This document shows, in pieces, positions 7,111 to 14,618 of a stretch of 30,289 bases of DNA (the first letter of the stretch is position 1; each line of letters opens with the position of its first letter). The stretch spans positions 1 to 30,289 of the forward strand of contig DAOPYN010000048.1 of the NCBI GenBank assembly GCA_035352895.1. Direction: 5' to 3'. Both the position numbers and the translations under genes were made by a program. The notes under the pieces are model-generated. The model worked only from the letters and a program-made list of their open reading frames with translations. It searched no databases and was not told the DNA's origin. Origin of the DNA: UBA5070 sp035352895. Lineage in GTDB: Bacteria > Fibrobacterota > Fibrobacteria > UBA5070.

Positions 7111-7188
7111 CTGAAGAGGCGGGAAAGGTAGCTCGCGGGGAAGGGAGGTTGGGAGCGGGCCGGGGATCTAGTTTGTCTACACCCAAGG

Positions 7189-8472
7189 ATGAACACGCGA
7201 AGCCACCACCGCCTCCCTCCCCTCCTGCGGGCGCTGGAGTCCAGGAACTACAGGATGTTCTTCGCAGGTCAGGGCGTCTCGCTGATCGGGACCTTCCTGC
7301 AGCAGGTGGCCCTGAGCTGGTTCGTGTACCGCGTCACGGGCTCCAAGATGCTCCTGGGCACCATCGCCTTCGCGAGCCAGGCCCCGTCCTTCCTGCTGTC
7401 TCCGCTGGCCGGAGCGCTGGCCGACCGCTGGAACCGGCGCAAGGTCCTGGTCGTGGTGCAATCGCTGCAGGGACTCCAGGCCCTGGCCCTGGCCGTGGCG
7501 GTCACCACCGACCATGCGCCCATCGGATTGGTGGTGGCCATCGTGACCGTCTTCGGATGCCTCAACGCGATCGACATCCCCTTCCGACAATCCTTGATCA
7601 CGCAGATGCTGGACGACCCCCGGAGCCTGCCCAACGCCATCGCGCTCAATTCCGCGCTGTTCAATTCCGCGCGCCTGGTGGGGCCCGCCTTGGGTGGGAT
7701 CCTGGTGGCGAGCCTCGGCGAATCGGCTTGTTTCTTCCTGAATGCCGCGAGCTATCTGGCGGTGGTGGGAGCGTTGATCGCCATCAAGCCCCATCCCACG
7801 CCTCCCTCCAAGCGGACGCGTCTTGGCACGGAGATCCTGGACGGTTTGCGCTACGTGCGCTCCCACGGGCCCATCCGCGATCTCCTCATGATGGTGTCGG
7901 CGGTGGGCATGCTGGGACTCGCCTACACGGTGCTCCTGCCCGTGATGGCGCAGGACCTGCTCCATGGCGACGCGCGGACCTTGGGTCTGCTGATGGGATC
8001 GGGAGGCGCTGGAGCCATCGTGGGCGCCCTGCTCCTGGCGTCCCGGAAAAGCACGCAAGGATTGGTTCCCCGCATCTGGGCGGCTTCCATGGTGTCGGGC
8101 GCGAGCCTGGTGGCATTGTCGCAGAGCCGGCATCTGGCACTGTGCATGCCGTTGATCGCGATTTCCGGCTTCGGATTCGTGTTCTCCGCCGGAGGATCCA
8201 ACACCCTCATCCAGACCTGGGTGGAAAACCGCTTCCGCGGGCGGGTGATCTCGCTCTACACGTTGGCCTTCCTGGGAAGCTCCACCATCGGGAACCTGGC
8301 CATGGGCGGACTCTCCACGGCTCTGGGGATGAGCGAGGCCATGCTGGTCTTCGGATGCCTGTTCCTGTGCACGGCGATCGTCTTCGGTTGGCGCTCCCGG
8401 AGCTTCGCCCACGACCCGAGACTCCATCCTGTCGTACTTTTTGAGCCCGATGAATACCGACAACCAACGTGA
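7189..8472 (+). CDS. MFS transporter, EntS/MFS_3-like exporter
   Basis: This 427-residue integral inner-membrane protein has about 12 hydrophobic segments and belongs to the major facilitator superfamily. The cytoplasmic loop 2-3 signature GALADRWNRRKVL lies at residues 75-87. The N-terminus (LESRNYRMFFAGQGVSLIGT, QQVALSWFVYRVTGS) is typical of the MFS_3 / DHA3 branch that includes the enterobactin exporter EntS and many uncharacterised drug or metabolite exporters. Substrate is unknown; no siderophore genes are nearby. The ATG at 7189 has only AAGG directly before it, so the start is not certain. The two following genes overlap or abut it, suggesting one transcript. Confidence 0.85.
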   Translation: MNTRSHHRLPPLLRALESRNYRMFFAGQGVSLIGTFLQQVALSWFVYRVTGSKMLLGTIAFASQAPSFLLSPLAGALADRWNRRKVLVVVQSLQGLQALALAVAVTTDHAPIGLVVAIVTVFGCLNAIDIPFRQSLITQMLDDPRSLPNAIALNSALFNSARLVGPALGGILVASLGESACFFLNAASYLAVVGALIAIKPHPTPPSKRTRLGTEILDGLRYVRSHGPIRDLLMMVSAVGMLGLAYTVLLPVMAQDLLHGDARTLGLLMGSGGAGAIVGALLLASRKSTQGLVPRIWAASMVSGASLVALSQSRHLALCMPLIAISGFGFVFSAGGSNTLIQTWVENRFRGRVISLYTLAFLGSSTIGNLAMGGLSTALGMSEAMLVFGCLFLCTAIVFGWRSRSFAHDPRLHPVVLFEPDEYRQPT

Positions 8473-9046
8473 TCCCCACCGCATCGTCTGCGTGGGAGAT
8501 CTTCTCGTGGCCCGCAAGACCGGCGTCACGGAATCCCTGGAACGCCTCTGCCGCATCGCCCAGCCGGAATCCCCCTGGAAATTCTGGCACCAGGGCGAAG
8601 CCTCCACCACCGCCGAGAGCCTGCGCGAAGAGGCCATTTGGAGGGCGCTGGGCCTGGGTGCGGGGCGGCTGATCCTCTCCTTGGGGACCCCCGAGATCCT
8701 GGCGTCGGGTTTCGCCCCCGACCGGACCGCTTCGCAGATCGCCGCGTGCCTTGATCTTTTGGCCGACAAGGGGCCCGCCGAGCTTTGGCTCCTGCTTCCC
8801 GTCCCCGCCTTCTGGCCTCTGGCCAAACGTCCCCTGGTGGACGATCTCCGCGCCCGCCTGGTCTCGCCTCCCGGACGCTGGGAGGTCCTGGATGCGGCTC
8901 CGCGTGCGGAACAATTCCTGTCAGCACAGTCCAGGCACCCGGACCTGGCCGTGGCCCTGGTGGAGGACTCGCCTTCCGGACCCGTTCCCACGGGCACGGG
9001 AGCGCTGCTGGTGGCCACGGAAATCCACCGCCACTGGTCGCCGTGA
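8450..9046 (+). CDS. Unknown protein, faintly SGNH-hydrolase-like
   Basis: This is a 198-residue cytoplasmic-looking protein. Three segments sit where SGNH/GDSL hydrolase blocks would be: RIVCVGDLL near the N-terminus (block I has GDS), LILSLGTPE in the middle (block III-like GTND) and a C-terminal TGTGALLVATEIHRHW (block V-like). The block I serine is replaced by Leu, and no clear Asp-His pair remains, so an active esterase is unlikely. The start at 8450 lies inside the end of the MFS gene (23-bp overlap) and the stop overlaps the next start (GTGA), so the three genes are probably translated together. The fold assignment is inference. Confidence 0.55.
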   Translation: MNTDNQRDPHRIVCVGDLLVARKTGVTESLERLCRIAQPESPWKFWHQGEASTTAESLREEAIWRALGLGAGRLILSLGTPEILASGFAPDRTASQIAACLDLLADKGPAELWLLLPVPAFWPLAKRPLVDDLRARLVSPPGRWEVLDAAPRAEQFLSAQSRHPDLAVALVEDSPSGPVPTGTGALLVATEIHRHWSP

Positions 9047-9597
9047 AGAAAACGACTCCGCTTGCGTTGCACGTCGTGGCGGGCATCCCCGTGCCTGCGC
9101 CCCCCAAAGCGAGGACTTCCGTCCTGCGCCTTCCCGGTGGCCCCACCACCACCCGTTGGCTCAGCCGCGGCGCCTCGCAAACCGCCGGCTGGGGAGCCGC
9201 GCTGGAACGCGAACTCAACCAGGATCTGGAGATCGCCGCCCACTGCGTGCTGGATCTGACCGTTGCGGGCATGGACCTGGAGGAGCTCACCGACGAACTA
9301 CACCCCCTGTGGGACCGCGGGCTTCCGCGGATCCTCGCGGCGATGGACGAGTCGCGGGTGCAACTGGCTGCCCTGGGCGCCCTTGCCTGTCCGGGAACCT
9401 TCCTCCTGGATCTGGCCGCATCCCCTTCCGCCGACCGCCTGAAGAAGCTTTCCACCTGGTGCCGGAAGAACGACCTGGGCCTCCTGGTGCGATGCCAGGC
9501 GGGCATGGACGGATCCTGGAAGGGACGGACGGTGGCCGCGGACGCATCGATCGCGGACTTGGCCGGACATTTCCTCCCGGAATCCGGGATCGTCTAG
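9043..9597 (+). CDS. Hypothetical protein, third gene of the MFS cluster
   Basis: This 184-residue protein starts at a GTG at 9043 that overlaps the TGA of the previous gene (GTGA), which is why this start is chosen over a longer frame. It has no signal peptide or transmembrane segment; the second half is Leu/Ala-rich and probably alpha-helical (ELTDELHPLWDRGLPRILAA, ADRLKKLSTWCRKNDLGLLV). I recognise no motif. Its stop codon shares the CTAG at 9594-9597 with the stop codon of the convergent pyrD gene. Position and coupling suggest it works with the preceding gene. Confidence 0.6.
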   Translation: MKKTTPLALHVVAGIPVPAPPKARTSVLRLPGGPTTTRWLSRGASQTAGWGAALERELNQDLEIAAHCVLDLTVAGMDLEELTDELHPLWDRGLPRILAAMDESRVQLAALGALACPGTFLLDLAASPSADRLKKLSTWCRKNDLGLLVRCQAGMDGSWKGRTVAADASIADLAGHFLPESGIV

Positions 9598-10670
9598 GGC
9601 CACTCCTCCAGGATGCGCCGGGCGGCCATCCAGCGGAAGGCCATCACGGTGTACAGCTGCACCAGATCGGCGCCTTCGCGCCGCAGCTCGTCCGCCTGGA
9701 TGCCGGTCTCCACGCCTCCGCAGGACATGTACGAGAGCCCCGGCTCCATGCGCCGCGCTTGACGGATCCCGTCCAACGTGCGCGGGTAGAGCGGTCTTCC
9801 GGATAGTCCGCCGCGAAGCTGCGGACGGCCCAGCTCGGGAAGTTCGGGAAGTGGCTCTCCCGACGGCCAGACGCCCTGGGACGCGGGCCAGGTGTTGAAC
9901 ATCACGGCTCCGGTCAGTCCCGCCTCGCGGATGGAGGCCAGGGCCTGTCCCAGGGAGTCCTCGGCCAGATCCGGCGACAGCTTGATCCAGATCGGCTTCT
10001 TGGCGGCGCGACCTTCGCGGAAGTCGGAAACCTCGCCCATGAGACGACGGATCCTGTCCCAAGCCCGGTCGAGCCGTTCGTGGCCGGTGTTGGGGCAGGA
10101 GAGGTTGATCTCGATGTAGTCGGCGCCGGGCCAGGCCGCCTCCAGGCATTCCAGGAGGTTGCGGTCGGGGCTCTCGCCGGGAAGGAGGTCGGGATCCTCG
10201 GCGATGGAGATGCCCACCACCAGGCCGTATTCCTCGCTGCGGGAGCGCGAACGCTCGATGCGGGAAACCAGCGCATGGATCCCGGGATTGTTCAGGCCCA
10301 TCGCGTTCTGGACGGCTCCGAACTCCTCGACGGTCCGCACGCGCGGATGCAGGGGATTGCCCTCGCGCGGCCGCAGGGTGGCGGTCCCCACCGACACGGC
10401 CCCGAACCCCATGGAGGCGAAGGCGGGCAGGAACCACGCCTTCTTGGCTGCCCCGGCGGCCAGCACCAGGGGACTTTCCAGGCGAAGCGGCAGGGATCCA
10501 TCCTGGAAGGAGAGCTCCACGGCGCGTTCCGATGGCGCGCGCCAGGGGGAAGCCACGCGGGCGGCTTCCGCGAGGACGGCGAGCATCTCGTGGCGAAGTT
10601 CGGCCGAAGGGACGGTCTCCCGTACCGCGGCCAGGAATCGATCGGCGAAGGTATCCTGGTACGTTTTCAT
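9594..10670 (-). CDS. pyrD: Dihydroorotate dehydrogenase, class 2-like fold with a cysteine active-site loop
   Basis: This 358-residue FMN enzyme oxidises dihydroorotate to orotate in pyrimidine synthesis. Class 2-like features are the N-terminal helical extension (residues 1-50), PLVLAAGAAKK (FMN/substrate loop), MGFGAVSVGTATLRPREGNP, NAMGLNNPG and GGLSGRPLYPRTLDGI. The active-site loop reads EINLSCPNTG with Cys at residue 192, as in class 1 enzymes; class 2 enzymes have NISSPNT with a serine base. Thus electron acceptor (quinone or another) cannot be settled from motifs. The ATG overlaps the mnmE stop (ATGA), making it the last gene of the rpmH operon. No other pyr gene is in the window. 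Confidence 0.88.
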   Translation of the reverse strand: MKTYQDTFADRFLAAVRETVPSAELRHEMLAVLAEAARVASPWRAPSERAVELSFQDGSLPLRLESPLVLAAGAAKKAWFLPAFASMGFGAVSVGTATLRPREGNPLHPRVRTVEEFGAVQNAMGLNNPGIHALVSRIERSRSRSEEYGLVVGISIAEDPDLLPGESPDRNLLECLEAAWPGADYIEINLSCPNTGHERLDRAWDRIRRLMGEVSDFREGRAAKKPIWIKLSPDLAEDSLGQALASIREAGLTGAVMFNTWPASQGVWPSGEPLPELPELGRPQLRGGLSGRPLYPRTLDGIRQARRMEPGLSYMSCGGVETGIQADELRREGADLVQLYTVMAFRWMAARRILEEWP

Positions 10671-11974
10671 TTTCCGATGCAAAAGGAAGAAAACACCGCG
10701 CCCAGGACCTCGTCGGCGGTGATGTCGCCCAGAAGCTCCTCCAGGGCGATGCGCGATCGGCGTGCATGCCAGGCGGCGATTTCGGGGCGTCCCTCCAGGA
10801 TCCCTTCCCGGCAGGAAATCAGCTCCCCGCGAGCCTGCAGCGCGGCCTGACGCTGGCGTTCTCCCACCAGGGCGATCTCGCCGGGTGGCAGCTTCGATGC
10901 GTCCAGAAGCTCGGAAAGGCGCACCACCAGTGCCTCCAGCGCGGAGCGATCGCCCACGTGGACACCCCATTGGCCGGAAGGGACTCCCCAATCCGGATGC
11001 AGGTCGGTCTTGGTGCGCACCAGGAGGGAAGGACCGCCTTCGGCAAGGTGCCGCTCCCCGGAAGAAAGCTCGCGCCCCGAAGGAACCACCACCAGCCGCA
11101 GGTCCGCGTGATCCAGGATCCGCCGCGTGCGTTCCTGGGCCAGATGATCCAGTTCGTCGGTGGGATCGCCCAGGCCGGCCGTATCCACCAGCACCACGGT
11201 CCCGCGAAGCGTCGGCAGGGGAATCTCGATCCAATCCCGGGTGGTGCCCGCCACCGGCGACACCAGGAGGCGATCCTCGCCCAGAAGCGCGTTGGCCAGG
11301 GAACTCTTGCCCGCGTTGGGCGATCCGGCCAGCACAACGCGCGGGGCGTGGCCGCGCGAACGGATGCGTTCCTGGGAGGCCAGCAGGCCGTCCAGTTCCG
11401 CCACCGCGGCATCCACCCATGGAACCAATTCCTGTCCGCCGGGGACGGCGTCCTCCTCGGCGAAGTCCACTTCCAGTTCCAGCCGCGCGGAAAGATCCAC
11501 CAGGCTGGAACGCACCGGCGCCAATCGCGATTCCAGGCCGCCTCCCAGAACGCGGCGGGCCGCTTCCAGGGACTGCGACGTCTCGGCATGGATCAGTTCG
11601 CCCACCGATTCGGCCCGGGAAAGGGGGATGCGCCCGGCTTCCACGGCCCGCCGGGTGAACTCGCCGGGTCCGGCCAGACGGATTCCGTCTTCGTGGAGAT
11701 CTTCCAGCACTTCGCGGACCAGCAAGGGATTCCCGTGGAGCGAAAGTTCCAGCACGTCCTCGCCGGTGTAGCTCGCCGGCCCCTTGAAGTACACGGCCAG
11801 CGCCTGGTCCAGGACGCGCCCGTCCCGGGAAGGCCAGGCCACCAGGGTGGCGCGCCTGGGCTGGAGGAGGATCTTCCTGCGTCCCAGGATCCGTTCCACC
11901 TCGGGACCGGACACGCGCACCACCGAGATCGCCGATCGCCCCGGCGCGGTGGTCGGGGCGCAGATGGTGCTCAC
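10667..11974 (-). CDS. mnmE: tRNA uridine-5-carboxymethylaminomethyl modification GTPase MnmE
   Basis: This 435-residue cytoplasmic GTPase works with MnmG to place the cmnm5 group on wobble U34 of several tRNAs. The N-terminal tetrahydrofolate-binding domain starts STICAPTTAPGRSAISVVRVSG. The G domain has P-loop GSPNAGKSS from residue 217, the G2 region VAGTTRD and switch II DTAGLGD. The C-terminus is FCIGK, whose cysteine is essential in the family. The G4 motif reads TKTD instead of NKxD, an unusual change at the guanine-binding position. GTG start overlaps the yidC stop (GTGA), and the stop overlaps the pyrD start (ATGA). Slightly shorter than the usual ~450 residues. Confidence 0.95.
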   Translation of the reverse strand: MSTICAPTTAPGRSAISVVRVSGPEVERILGRRKILLQPRRATLVAWPSRDGRVLDQALAVYFKGPASYTGEDVLELSLHGNPLLVREVLEDLHEDGIRLAGPGEFTRRAVEAGRIPLSRAESVGELIHAETSQSLEAARRVLGGGLESRLAPVRSSLVDLSARLELEVDFAEEDAVPGGQELVPWVDAAVAELDGLLASQERIRSRGHAPRVVLAGSPNAGKSSLANALLGEDRLLVSPVAGTTRDWIEIPLPTLRGTVVLVDTAGLGDPTDELDHLAQERTRRILDHADLRLVVVPSGRELSSGERHLAEGGPSLLVRTKTDLHPDWGVPSGQWGVHVGDRSALEALVVRLSELLDASKLPPGEIALVGERQRQAALQARGELISCREGILEGRPEIAAWHARRSRIALEELLGDITADEVLGAVFSSFCIGK

Positions 11975-13776
11975 TTGGCCTTCTTCGCGCGGCCCTTTCC
12001 TGCGCGGGGAACCGTGCCGACCTCGGGGACCTTGGTGGCGCCGGGATTGACGATCCAGGTCTGGGCCATGGAGAACAGGTTGGAGACCGTCCAGTACAGC
12101 ACCAGACCGGAAGGCATGGACCCTGAGAACAGGAGCATCATGATGGGCATCATCCACACCAGCATCTGCTGCTGGGGATCCTTGATCGTGAGCTTGTTGA
12201 GCCCCAGGAGCGACAAGGCCATGAAGATGGGCAGGATGGTGATCCCGGCCGGGAACAGGAACGGGATCTTCACGGCTTCCAGCACCACGTCGGGGCGGGA
12301 GAGGTCGTGGATCCACAGAGCGAAGGGCGCACCGCGCAGTTCGATGGCCCGACCCAGCACCATGTACAGGGAGATGAACACCGGCATCTGCAGAAGCAAG
12401 GGAAGGCATCCGGCCATCTGGGCCAGGGGATTGATCCCGTGCTCCGCGTAGATCTTCATGGTCTCTTCCTGGATCTTGCGCGGATCGTCCTTGTGCTTTT
12501 CCTTCAGCGCGTCCAGCTTGGGCTTGATCAGGGGCATGACCTCGGCCATGCGCTTGGACTGCTTGACCTGCTTCAAGGTGAGCGGGAACAGCGCGAACCG
12601 GGCGATCAAGGTGAGCAGGATGATCGCCACGCCGTAGTTGGGGATCAGCTTGAACAAAAACTGCAGAACTCCCAGCACGAACAGGCAGAGGTGCGGGAAC
12701 CAGATGTCGGCGCGGAAGAACCAGCCGTAGCCGCTGTAGAGGACCTTCTCGTATTCGGCGCCGTCGGCCTTCAGGGCGCCGACCTCCAGGGGAGCCACCA
12801 GGAGTTCCATCCTGTCGCCGCGGGATTCCGGGGTCCACTGGAAGGTCCACCGGTAGGAGTTCTCCTCGCCCCCGTCCACGCCCTTCACCCGCTCCGCCTT
12901 GAGATCGCCTTCGCGGAAGCCGTCGGGGAACCGCACGGCCGCCAGGGCGTACTGGCTGCGCAAGCCCATCCAGGTCACGTTGCCGGTGAGCGAGAACGGC
13001 TTGTCGTCGGAATGGCTGGCCACGTCCTCGTTGTCGCGCCAGACCAGGTTGTTGAAGTGGGCGGGACCGAAGGGGATCTTGGGGCCCGGTTCGTCGATCT
13101 GCAGGAGCCCCTCGTTCCAGGAAAGCTTCACGACCGGTTTCTCCCAGCCCGCCGACTGCACATCCATGCCCACCGAGGCGCGGTTTCCACGGAAGGTCCA
13201 GGAACGCTGCACGCCCTTGGCGCCTTCCACCCACATCATCTTCACGGTGACGGAATCCGTCCCCTTCAGCTCGATGGTGTCGCGGACGTTCGCCGCCACC
13301 ACGAAGGTGGCCTCGGACAGATCGCGATCGGACACCTGCAGCGTGAGTGCGCCCTTGCCCGTGGAGGGAAGGATCTGGGGATGCTTGCCGTGGCGGTTGG
13401 TCACGCCAAGAAGCCGCAGCGACTCGATGCGGCCGCCCTTGCCGGAAACCACGGCTTCCAGGGTGGGAGTGCGCACCACGATCTTCCGCGAAGATGCCTT
13501 GGCCAACGAGTCGTTGCGGAGGACCGCGGCGGAATCGCCAACCGCGGCGGAATCCGACGGTTGTCCGGCGGGCAGCCCCAGCGAAGGCGCGGATCCGGCC
13601 GGCGTCGATTCCTTGGCTCCCACGGGCGCGGATGTCGAATCCTTGGCCTGGGCGGCGACAGGCGGCGGGTCCGGAAGGTTGAACACCTTGCGGACCATCT
13701 TGTGCCAGGGATCGGAAGTGAAGAACAGGAAGGCCGCGGTGACGACCAGAAGCGAAATGATGGTCTTGCGATCCAT
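11971..13776 (-). CDS. yidC: Membrane protein insertase YidC
   Basis: This 601-residue protein inserts and folds inner-membrane proteins alone or with SecYEG. It has the Gram-negative layout: N-terminal TM anchor (DRKTIISLLVVTAAFLFF), a low-complexity Ala/Ser/Pro linker (about 40-95), a large periplasmic beta domain (about 100-370) and the conserved five-TM core. The core shows YGVAIILLTLIARFALFPLT with the groove arginine, the cytoplasmic hairpin (EKHKDDPRKIQEE), GCLPLLLQMPVFISLY and SGLVLYWTVSN. The tail is Lys/Arg-rich, as in ribosome-binding C-termini. The ATG at 13776 has a GAGAGG site next to the yidD stop. The jag/khg gene that often follows yidC is absent. Confidence 0.96.
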   Translation of the reverse strand: MDRKTIISLLVVTAAFLFFTSDPWHKMVRKVFNLPDPPPVAAQAKDSTSAPVGAKESTPAGSAPSLGLPAGQPSDSAAVGDSAAVLRNDSLAKASSRKIVVRTPTLEAVVSGKGGRIESLRLLGVTNRHGKHPQILPSTGKGALTLQVSDRDLSEATFVVAANVRDTIELKGTDSVTVKMMWVEGAKGVQRSWTFRGNRASVGMDVQSAGWEKPVVKLSWNEGLLQIDEPGPKIPFGPAHFNNLVWRDNEDVASHSDDKPFSLTGNVTWMGLRSQYALAAVRFPDGFREGDLKAERVKGVDGGEENSYRWTFQWTPESRGDRMELLVAPLEVGALKADGAEYEKVLYSGYGWFFRADIWFPHLCLFVLGVLQFLFKLIPNYGVAIILLTLIARFALFPLTLKQVKQSKRMAEVMPLIKPKLDALKEKHKDDPRKIQEETMKIYAEHGINPLAQMAGCLPLLLQMPVFISLYMVLGRAIELRGAPFALWIHDLSRPDVVLEAVKIPFLFPAGITILPIFMALSLLGLNKLTIKDPQQQMLVWMMPIMMLLFSGSMPSGLVLYWTVSNLFSMAQTWIVNPGATKVPEVGTVPRAGKGRAKKAK

Positions 13777-13784
13777 GGGTCCTC

Positions 13785-14000
13785 TCAAGTTTCCGGAACG
13801 GGATCGAGCCCGCCCGGATGGAAGGGATGGCATTTGGCCAACCGACGAAGAGTCAAACCGCTCCCGCGCAGGGCGCCATGGCGTTCCACGGCTTCCATCG
13901 CGTAGTGGGAGCAGCTAGGATAGAAACGACAACGGGATCCGCCCAGCATGGGTCGGATCCCTCGATAGGATTTCAGGAGCCCCAGCAACAAGAACTTCAC
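13785..14000 (-). CDS. yidD: Membrane protein insertion efficiency factor YidD
   Basis: This 71-residue protein assists YidC-dependent membrane protein insertion and sits on the inner face of the membrane through an amphipathic N-terminal helix (KFLLLGLLKSYRGIRPML). The family motif CRFYPSCSHYAMEAVERHG and the end CHPFHPGGLDPVP are intact. The GTG start at 14000 overlaps the rnpA stop (GTGA). The 8-bp gap to yidC and the order rpmH-rnpA-yidD-yidC are conserved across bacteria. Confidence 0.93.
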   Translation of the reverse strand: MKFLLLGLLKSYRGIRPMLGGSRCRFYPSCSHYAMEAVERHGALRGSGLTLRRLAKCHPFHPGGLDPVPET

Positions 14001-14386
14001 GGGGGCAACAGACCCGCCTGGCGCAGCGACTGGACCGCTTGATCGCGGACCATCGCCGTGGGTGACTGCACCGGCTTTGGGGCAAACGACCATAGGATCC
14101 ACGCACTCCCCAGTTGGGAACGTTCCGTGCGGACCAGCTCCCGGAGCTGCCTCCGGATCCGATTGCGCAATGGCGCGCTCCCGTTCTTCTTCCGCACGGC
14201 CACCCCCACACGCGAGGCGCCGTCCGGGGAAGGAGCGATCCAGCGGAGCTCGAGCTCGCCGATCCGCACGCGATTCCTGGATTGGCGCAACTTCCGCCAG
14301 TCCGAAGGCTCGGGCAGACGGAGTCCGCGAAGAGGGCTCGATCCCGTTTTCGAGATCAGGCCTCGTCGGAGACGGTCAGCTTCCAA
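13997..14386 (-). CDS. rnpA: Ribonuclease P protein component
   Basis: This is the basic protein subunit of RNase P, which matures tRNA 5' ends. The RNR helix (PLRNRIRRQLRELVR) and the preceding strand (ASRVGVAVRKKNG) identify it. No ATG or GTG lies in a sensible place. The best canonical start is a TTG at 14386 with AAGGGA just upstream, which gives 129 residues and overlaps the end of rpmH by 31 bp. A CTG at 14359 would give 120 residues and a 4-nt CTGA overlap with the rpmH stop, like other junctions here. The N-terminal part (GLRLPEPSDWRKLRQSRNRV) is diverged from the usual LPKxxRLRKRxEF. Start uncertain, identity secure. Confidence 0.88.
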   Translation of the reverse strand: MEADRLRRGLISKTGSSPLRGLRLPEPSDWRKLRQSRNRVRIGELELRWIAPSPDGASRVGVAVRKKNGSAPLRNRIRRQLRELVRTERSQLGSAWILWSFAPKPVQSPTAMVRDQAVQSLRQAGLLPP

Positions 14387-14502
14387 CGTCCCTTGGCCCG
14401 GCGGGACGCGAGGACCCGGCGACCGTTCTTGGTGGCCATACGCAGGCGGAAGCCGTGCTTGTTGATGCGCTTGCGATTGTGAGGCTGGAAGGTACGCTTC
14501 AT
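14356..14502 (-). CDS. rpmH: 50S ribosomal protein L34
   Basis: A 48-residue, highly basic ribosomal protein of the large subunit with the typical sequence MKRTFQPHNRKRINKHGF at its start and ASRRAKGRWKLTV near its end. The ATG at 14502 has a GGAG about ten bases upstream. It is the first gene of the rpmH-rnpA-yidD-yidC-mnmE-pyrD operon and overlaps rnpA. Confidence 0.97.
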   Translation of the reverse strand: MKRTFQPHNRKRINKHGFRLRMATKNGRRVLASRRAKGRWKLTVSDEA

Positions 14503-14539
14503 GGCTCTGTGACTCCACGGATGATCTGTAAGAGGGGAC

Positions 14540-14569
14540 AATGTACCTGCGGGTGGGGCAGATCGTCAA
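14540..14569 (-). promoter_or_regulatory. Probable promoter of the rpmH operon
   Basis: On the minus strand TTGACG (14569-14564, five of six matches to a sigma70 -35 box) is followed 18 bp later by TACATT (14545-14540, four of six matches to TATAAT). It lies about 40 bp upstream of the rpmH ATG and is the only good candidate in the 116-bp gap between rpmH and the preceding gene. No DnaA boxes were seen there. Confidence 0.55.
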
Positions 14570-14618
14570 ACACATTCTTCACCTTTGGATCCTTCCTAAG
14601 AGATTGGACCATCTTCGG

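Noticed and set aside
14503..14618. Replication origin near rpmH
   Set aside because: No DnaA boxes, AT-rich unwinding region, dnaA or dnaN are present; only a promoter can be supported.
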